Source: Rhizopus sp. PT2906 (taxonomy: Eukaryota > Mucoromycota > Mucoromycetes > Mucorales > Rhizopodaceae). From it: DNA of 64,000 nucleotides. Positions 57,415 through 64,000 of this stretch are shown one piece after another. The notes under the pieces were generated by a model that had not been told where the DNA came from, did not search any database, and saw nothing but the letters and a program-made list of their open reading frames with translations. A program made the translations under genes and the position numbers. The stretch is from the NCBI GenBank assembly GCA_025529335.1, contig JAMYHX010000152.1:1-64000 (forward strand), read 5' to 3'. Within the stretch, counting starts at the first letter, position 1; every line of letters starts with the position of its first letter.

Positions 57415-57830
57415 TCGGAGAAAGCTAAGCAGTCAACACTTGTGATGAAGAATCTATGGCTAGGATTTTGCCTGTAGAGAGCTGGCCCTTCCAGGTACTT
57501 TGAAACAGGTATTGTCAGCAGGGACTTTTTTCTACACCTAGCCATAAGCCTTTTGACCTCTTTTGTTGTCATCATTGTGTGTCGACCCTAGAATCCATCA
57601 AGTTGCGCTTGGTACTCCCACATTGATGGTAGTGAAAGTAGCTATGTGCGTACTGAATTTGCAATACATGGTCATATAAACGGTAATACACACACACATA
57701 TATATATATTTATATGCACAAAATTAACACAGTTTCTTTGATATCATAACATTTGAAGATTTATTCACCTTCTATTGTTGGCTCTGTTTCTATGGAATAA
57801 CGTATGGCTTGTAGCTGCATTGTAACAAAT

Positions 57831-57854
57831 GTTCCTTCCTTCTGGTTGGCAAAA
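57831..57854 (+). repeat. 24-bp direct repeat, copy 2
   Basis: Core TTCTGGTTGGCAAAAT preceded by GTTCCTTCC. Pairs with the copy at 57391-57414, same orientation. Confidence 0.7.
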
Positions 57855-58910
57855 TTTGGCGACGCTCGTCAAAGTAACGCAGCATGTCATCATGGCTTTC
57901 ATCTTATCATCTAATTGGACAGCTTTTGCTCTTAACGCTGACCCAAGTGAATGTTGTCCATATATATTTGCGTATTGATTCCAGTCTCTTACATGGCTTA
58001 CCCTGACAACATTGACCACCGTGCTTAATTCCATGCTTGATTGAATGTATCGTACCTTGTTCCAAATCAAAGTTCTCCTCTCTGTTCATCAATAGAATCC
58101 GAAGGTGAAGAGCACTATATGAAGTTGAAAGTATGAAAGATTGTCAAATGCGTCATGGTCATGTACAATGTTTGATAAAGTGAAAAGGCTACAGTAATCT
58201 AGCATATGACACATGGGAGTCGTTATTACACGTATGGAACACACTTGATATTATCAGTGGCTTCTAGCAAACATATTGATTCATGCATGAGTTTTGATGT
58301 ACACTTTGACCATGACTGCATTTGATCAATATACGGCTTTTTTTAACAAGAAATGGTGAATACAATCATAGTTATACTGAGCAATGGAACTCCTTCTACA
58401 GACAACTGTTCTTCAGCTAATATTTTCATAGTCTCATTAGCTCTGAGATCATAATCTTATTTCTCATCATCATCATTGTCAACAGCTTCAGGAAGCTTTC
58501 TCTTCTTTTAGATCGGGAGCAATCGAAGATTGATTTATTGCTATCAGGAAATCTGCTCTCACTCATAAAGATCGATAGTCTTTCAAGAGCTTATCCTTCT
58601 TTGTATATTGTAACAAATACCCCAAGAAGTAAGTGGTTGTTCCTTGATAGTTACAGTGTGTAGAGCGCTGTGATAAGACCCAACAGCATTGGAGACTCTG
58701 GTTTTGTGATTAGATGAATTGTGATGTTGAAGACTACCAAAATGGAATATCATATTTGGATTAGAAGGCTGCAAGCACCATATCAACAAGCTCTTACAGT
58801 TGCGAACCTGCAGTTATCATATCATGCCGCTGGGTAGTGAGCCTGATTGGGAAAATGACATCAGTAATCCTGATGATCGGTGAATCTTCAATTCATGTTC
58901 GCCATTTTCA

Positions 58911-59503
58911 ATGGAACCCAACAAAGGGCATGAGGCTGAACGGCATCAAGAATTGGGAAGAGCCTTGCCCACTTTCAACGAACAGAGTACAAAGCTTACA
59001 ATTGTAGGAAGAATGATCATTGAACAAGAACAACTTTCCAATTCATATGGCACCTCCAGAGCCCTTGACCCCAACCCTGATAATCCACGTAGATGCTTCC
59101 AAATACAGGATGCGAAGTGAAGTCGGAAATACTAGAAACGTCTGGTTATTGGGGCGAAGGAAGAAAAAAAGAGACTTCTGCCAATGTAAGCGAACTGAAG
59201 ACTATCTACTTCGCACTGAAACTGTACATACCAAACAACAGAAGAACTCGACAATCCGATTCTTCTCAGACAGCGGAACTGTCCCTTGAATACGTGACAG
59301 AGACAGACAAAACAGAGTCGTATACCCTTCAAACGCTAGTGCTTCATTTTCAGGAAACTACAAACGAATACGACCTGGCTGCTCCTTTATCATCGCATCC
59401 AAGGGCTAGAGAGAGCATCAAAACAGATCCGGCCAGCCACAGAAAGATACCTCTATACGAACGAAAGCTCCCAAGAAGATTGTTTTGCCAAGTACGAAGG
59501 TAA
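58911..59503 (+). mobile_element. Decayed DIRS-type retroelement fragment (RNase H)
   Basis: Switching between frames gives an RNase H-like order: TLIIHVDASKYRM (first catalytic Asp), ETSGYWGEGRKKE, NVSELKTIYFALKLYIP (catalytic Glu), NSTIRFFSDSGTVP (second Asp), LEYVTETDKTESYTLQTLVL, and KIPLYERKLPRRLF. This series, in particular the H-V-D-A-S start, S-G-Y-W, E-L-K-T-I and the P-L-Y-E-x-x-L-P end, is what I know from DIRS-like retrotransposons, common in Mucoromycota. At least two frameshifts separate the blocks, so it is dead. No tyrosine recombinase or terminal repeat is seen nearby. Confidence 0.6.
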
Positions 59504-59683
59504 GAGGTAAAGTCTAGTAATAAAGGAAATAGAAAAAGGACAATGAGTCAAGGAGATCAAATCTATAACACCTTTATTTACGATGAATAAAGCAATGGTG
59601 TCTATACTCTTTTAACATCCATGTACAATAACGATAATTGGATACTGTAAGAGTACTTGTAGGCATTCAGCTCCTAGTGGCGA

Positions 59684-60035
59684 TTATTTTTGTTGTGTAA
59701 AAAAGACTCCGAGTGCAACCATCGGTTGAAGCAGTGGCTGTGTTGCATGGTCAAAAATTGTATCAGATGATAACAGCAAGCATTTCCGTGCCCACAGATC
59801 GCACAGCATCTCTCCCATAAATGCAAAAGCTTTGTTGGCTTTGAACTTTGCATCCAGCTTTTTTTCCACTTAGATGATCAATGCATATGGTAATCAGGGC
59901 AGGTGCTCTTTTGTGGATTTTTTTTGCTGATAGACAGTATCTCATCGCCCGATTCATAAACGTCATGTCAACTGTATGCTGTACTTCTATGAGTATATGT
60001 GGCAGTTCATTTGAGTGCAAGCTGGATGCATACAA
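59684..60035 (-). pseudogene. Broken reading frame, possible transposon-linked nuclease relic
   Basis: The minus strand gives ELPHILIEVQHTVDMTFMNR, then AMRYCLSAKKIHKRAPALIT and ICIDHL, and after a frame change KFKANKAFAFMGEMLCDLWA and VALGVFFTQQK. The hydrophobic strand followed by E-V-Q recalls the core of PD-(D/E)xK-like nucleases of the Rpn type, but that is a weak likeness. The sequence is broken and looks like a relic. Confidence 0.3.
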
Positions 60036-60909
60036 AACAATGGATCTTGCGTTACCCGGTCATTCGCTGTCAGCAGCAACGTAAGTGTGATGTTTCCCTT
60101 CTCCTATGCATTAAAAAAGTAAGAAACCTCACAGAGAACACCAAAGAATATAGGCATACAAGATGTTATATTTCTGGTATTTGTATATAAGAACAGTAGG
60201 AGTCAATAGCTAACAATTACTATTCTTTATTTAAAGTTGAGAGAAGAACTAATAAATGAGGGTACGACCCGAATATCTATAAAGGATGACGACTACAAAT
60301 ATCTGGCGTCGTCTATTAGCTGAGAATGAATAAATAGAGAATTAAGAGATGTGTGATCTATGTAAACACGACACAAGAGCCTATATCCTTTGGTGTCCTC
60401 TGTGAGAGTAAGCATCAGATTCTATTTCCACTTTTACAATTACTATTTTATATGGTATCTAACATGATATCTTATCACACATGAACAATAGGTTTCTGAT
60501 GCTCCTTCTTCCAAATGTTGTTGAAAGAAGACGGCATTTATTTGCCTGTCTTGGTGCGTCGATTCTCGCTAGTCGAGGACATATTTTCGCTGATGAACGT
60601 CATTTGTGCTGTTGAGGCACTTGTAAGTGTCAAGATATGTTGGAATAAATATCAAATAATCTAATATCTGTTCTTTTTTAATATACTTTAAATACATAGA
60701 CTTACATATATGGTTTGCATACGCTCTATAACAACAAGAGCAGAAAGAACAACAAAAAGAAAAGTTACAAAAAGGATTCTTTTGTAACAAAGTTTACAAA
60801 ATAAAAATTTAATATTTATAACATTTCCCAAAATAAGAAGCAGCCGACTTAGTTTACAAGCAAAGCAACAATGAGTTCGAAAGTCATCAAAGGTTAATTA
60901 AACGCCGTC

Positions 60910-61569
60910 TTGGCTCAGCCTTATTTGCCTCCTTTTCGACTTGAAATACGACTATTACTCTTAACCACGCATTTTTTCTTTTTATTCGTCGACTTAAAAT
61001 TAATGCAGCAAATGTACCCCTTTTATAGCCTTTTAAGCGGCGCATTTGTTGAGCCAGCCATGAAACATATCACAAACCTTAACGAAAGTGTGGCACAAGA
61101 TCAACAAACTATCGGCCACCACACGCCACCCATGGTAAGAAGCTCTCCCGTCTTTACTAACGCAAGTATCAATGGTCACTACAAGCTCACTAACGATAAC
61201 ATCATCCATTCATTCACAAGGTTACGCCATTCTGTCATTACATCACTGTATTTCTTCATGAACTGGGAAAAGAGTACGCTAATTCCATCACAACCCACAG
61301 GAATTCATGAGGGGGTTCGCTTCAACACTAAGTAGATGAACATCATGGTGTCACAGGTGAAAATAAACAAGATTGTCCAGCGAGTGCGGCAAGCAATGAA
61401 ACTTGATACAGAGAGAAAGAACGATTCTACAGAATTTTTCTCCAATAGCTGGGTGTTCATAGCATACAAGCTTTGTAAACTCTGCTTGAGCCCCCTGAAA
61501 AACAAAAAGGTAATTGGAAGCTATTCTTTTGAACTGATTGCATTCAATGCACATAAGATCCTTACGTAG
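60910..61569 (+). pseudogene. Two consecutive open frames divided by one stop, unrecognised
   Basis: A frame of 141 codons (60910-61335, with NLNESVAQDQQTIGHHTPPM and IIHSFTRLRHSVITSLYFFM) ends at TAG. The same frame continues at once for 77 codons (61336-61569, with QVKINKIVQRVRQAMKLDTE) to another TAG. The composition is protein-like, and the single stop between them suggests a decayed longer gene. I cannot name it. Confidence 0.3.
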
Positions 61570-62729
61570 GTCATCCCACCTATAATCTTGTCATGACCAC
61601 TGCTGTTCGAAAAGGTGCATCTATAGGTCTCCAAGAACCCCTTTCTTTGGGCAGCAGAAAAAACCCATAAACACGCCAAAGGCAGATGTTTTGGATACAC
61701 CCAGGGTACTGAAAGAACGCTTCAAGATATGTCTTAAAAAGGTTCATTCAAAATTACCGATGACAGCTTGTAAAATGGATAGGTGCCTGTTCAATGCGGC
61801 ACGCGAGTAATAAAAATTGTCTCTTTTTTCCTCTCATCCTTACATTTCCAACACTCCCAGTAATAACAAGCTGTCTTTGACGGCCTTATAAGTGACATCA
61901 GTGGCGATGAGCTGAGAGCTAAATGGCAGCTCAAACTTCTTCATCTCAGGAAAACAAGATATAATATAGAAAAAAAAATTGTTTAGCTGCCTCTGCCGAT
62001 GAAATAAAGCCTTCATATTCGCTTTCATTCTTTCCAAACTTGCCAGTGACCGTACTCTACAGAATCTGTATGCAGTACATCTCTATTCTACGTTTTCGGA
62101 CTCGCCAAAGAAACTGGAACAAGAAACACCTATCCTCTGCGTCGCATTGTCCAGTTCGTATGTTGTGCGGCCCTTGTTAATCAAAGTCTTGTTGACAGGA
62201 TCGTATATAGAAGGATAAACTTCCCCGGTTCTGGACGAAACTCGAACAACAGTCTTCCTAAGTTTGAAACGGCGTGGGGATCTTTATCAATTCTTCGTCA
62301 AGATGGCTCTTCTCTGTACATATGGAATGCCTAGGCAAGTATCTTCTGTAGCTATGCTTTGTGCATCATTTTACACTTTCCGTCAATAACTTAAAATTGA
62401 CCATAACAGTGCGAATCTTTTTCTTTCCTTGAAATCACGAGTACGTTTGTCTTTTTTATGGTTCTTTGCTGTATGTTTTCTACAAGTACCACTCAATATC
62501 AAGATTAATATAAACATGTTCACTGTAAAGAGCTACTGACACTTCTGCTACATTCTCATCAGGGAACCGAGAGATGAAGTTTCATTTATTTGTTAAAGAA
62601 TAAAATACACTGTAAAATAACCTCGAAAAAGGCTTAAAAATGTACACCCGCCAATCCTGAGAGAGTCGTGCTACTGCTTCAACTTTATTCTTCCAGGGTC
62701 CGACAGAGCTTGATTTTCTCTTTTTGAAC
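61570..62729. other. Gene-poor spacer with broken minus-strand frames
   Basis: On the minus strand, stretches at about 62280-62060 (TGEVYPSIYDPVNKTLINKG, TTYELDNATQRIGVS) and 62037-61840 (FELPFSSQLIATDVTYKAVK) look protein-like but are interrupted. Nothing recognisable. It ends in the leader of the leucyl-tRNA synthetase gene. Confidence 0.35.
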
Positions 62730-64000
62730 ATGTCATTTCTGCATTGTCAGCTTACTCCAAGATCACTGACAAAAGCAAGCAGAGCAAATATCTTTTTGGT
62801 ACGCTCCTTTGCTTCGAAACCCAAAAAGCTACCCGTTGACTTTGCAGCGATTGAGGCGAAATGGAAGTCAAGGTGGCAATCAGTCAAACCTGCTCCTGTC
62901 GATCCTTCTAAACCCAACTATTATACACTATCCATGTTTCCTTACCCAAGTGGTATGCTTCATATGGGTCATGTTCGAGTGTATACAATAAGCGACACCA
63001 TTCAACGATTTCGCAAGATGTTAGGTTACAATGTTTTACATCCCATGGGTTGGGATGCATTTGGTCTGCCTGCTGAAAATGCGGCTATTGAGAGAGGAAT
63101 ACATCCTGCTGAATGGACAACAAAGAATATTGCAGCCATGAAGGAACAAATGTCTAAATTATGCATTGACTTTGACTGGTCAAAGGTATATATACACCCT
63201 AGTTACACATCAAATAGGGCGTGTTTTGATTATATTTTAGGAAGTGACAACCTGTGATCCCGAGTACTATCGATGGACTCAGTACATATTCTTGGAATTA
63301 TACAATGCAGGATTAGCATATCAAAAGGAAGCTGTGGTCAATTGGGATCCAGTAGATCAGACTGTATTAGCAAACGAACAAGTAGATCCAGAAGGAAAAT
63401 CATGGCGTTCAGGTGCTTTAGTAGAAAGAAAAAAACTGAAGCAGTGGTTTTTTAAAGTAACTGAATTCGCAGAGGTAAAAAAAAAGGGAGAAAGAGAACA
63501 CTTTCATGGCAGACAGAAAAAGATAACAAGGTCATAAATAGGATCTTTTGAAGGATATCGACAGACTAGAAAACTGGCCAGAGCGCGTAAAACAGATGCA
63601 ACGTAACTGGATTGGAAAGTCAGAGGGTGCAGAGTTTACATTTAATACAGTAAGGATGGACACATTGTTGATGGTGTCTATTGCTGAACTTTGTATTTTA
63701 CATGTAGACATCATCCAAGACAATGGAACCTATCAAAGTGTTTACCAGTAGACCAGATACAATCTTTGGTGTACAATACTTGGTACTTGCACCAGAGCAT
63801 CCTCTTGTGAACAAAGAGTAAAGTTACCAATACAAACCAATCTTGATCAATAATAACCTTGTTTTATATAATAGAAACTTGCCGTCTGAGCACGCAGACA
63901 CAGTACTTAATTTTGTTGAAAGTTTAAAGAAAAAGCAAAATATGGATGCTGCTGAAGAAAGCAAACAGGGTGTCTTTACAGGCTTATTCGCAAAGAATCC
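62730..64000 (+). CDS. LARS2: Mitochondrial leucyl-tRNA synthetase, 5' part
   Basis: Class I aminoacyl-tRNA synthetase of the bacterial/mitochondrial LeuRS type. The gene runs off the right edge. The start MSFLHCQLTPRSLTKASRAN, with LVRSFASKPKKLP, is a likely mitochondrial leader. Family blocks are FAAIEAKWKSRWQ, MFPYPSGMLHMGHVRVYTIS with the H-x-G-H ATP site, NVLHPMGWDAFGLPAENAAI, DPEYYRWTQYIFLELYNAGL, and VVNWDPVDQTVLANEQV. The editing domain then begins (QRNWIGKSEGAEFTF, VFTSRPDTIFGVQYLVLAPE). Introns fall before EVTTCDPEYY, before DLLKDIDRLENW, at about 63650-63709, and before NLPSEHADTV. Only about 350 of roughly 900 residues are in view. The KMSKS loop is outside. Confidence 0.93.

Larger units (their letters stand above)
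56300..58910. other. Gene-poor interval with a few short frames
   Basis: AT-rich DNA with scattered short frames on both strands (for example 57087-57296, 57369-57575 and 57765-58070 minus). None has a recognised motif, and several overlap on both strands. The look is of decayed, formerly repetitive DNA; two near-identical 24-bp stretches support this. Confidence 0.4.

Overview
The window reads as nuclear DNA of an early-diverging filamentous fungus, most likely Mucoromycota (Mucorales-like). The reasons are the AT-rich base composition, genes on both strands broken by many short introns of about 50-80 nt with GT/AG ends, and the gene set. A fungal class III hybrid histidine kinase sits beside genes that yeasts lack, namely a mitochondrial HSP90 (TRAP1), a TDRD3-like protein and an EHD ATPase. 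Relics of a Fanzor/TnpB-like protein and of a DIRS-type retroelement are also present.

Layout. 1-6.1 kb: the end of a BolA-like gene, a three-exon membrane protein of unknown function, SPC1 (signal peptidase complex), PEX4 (peroxisomal E2), a tiny membrane protein, and a TDRD3/RMI1-like protein with a long lysine/glutamate-rich tail. 6.2-17.3 kb: MVD1, a broken Fanzor-like relic, RIB5, an MFS transporter, a VPS18 gene without its N-terminal propeller, a ricin-type lectin and PDX1. 18-22.5 kb: a membrane receptor-like pseudokinase and an F-box protein. 22.5-25.4 kb: nothing recognisable. 25.4-31.1 kb: a small secreted or membrane protein, a TGL2-like lipase, an EHD ATPase and a YIPF6-like Golgi protein.

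31.5-33.5 kb, on my reading the most unusual part: four tiny genes encoding peptides of 27, 42, 32 and 33 residues. All end in a CaaX prenylation box preceded by another cysteine (CCIIS three times, CCIIL once, the last on the opposite strand). All four share an upstream layout of an AATAATGA-like element, a CTG(A/G)CAACA element and a TATA box. They are too short for usual gene finders.

33.7-41.3 kb: a giant hybrid histidine kinase of about 2,400 residues with about 17 HAMP units. 43.8-56.3 kb: a homeobox gene with a GC-AG intron, a zinc alcohol dehydrogenase, TRAP1, a mitochondrial 2-Cys peroxiredoxin, an ABCB8-like mitochondrial ABC half-transporter with one in-frame stop, and an Atg22-like transporter. 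56.3-62.7 kb: gene-poor DNA with a decayed DIRS-like RNase H and other broken reading frames. 62.7-64 kb: the start of mitochondrial leucyl-tRNA synthetase.

There is no single pathway here, as expected for a fungal chromosome arm. Two themes recur: membrane traffic (SPC1, VPS18, EHD, YIPF6) and mitochondrial proteins (TRAP1, PRX, ABCB8, LARS2). Exon ends are hand-assigned from splice signals and reading frame. Family names rest on remembered motifs, not on a database search.
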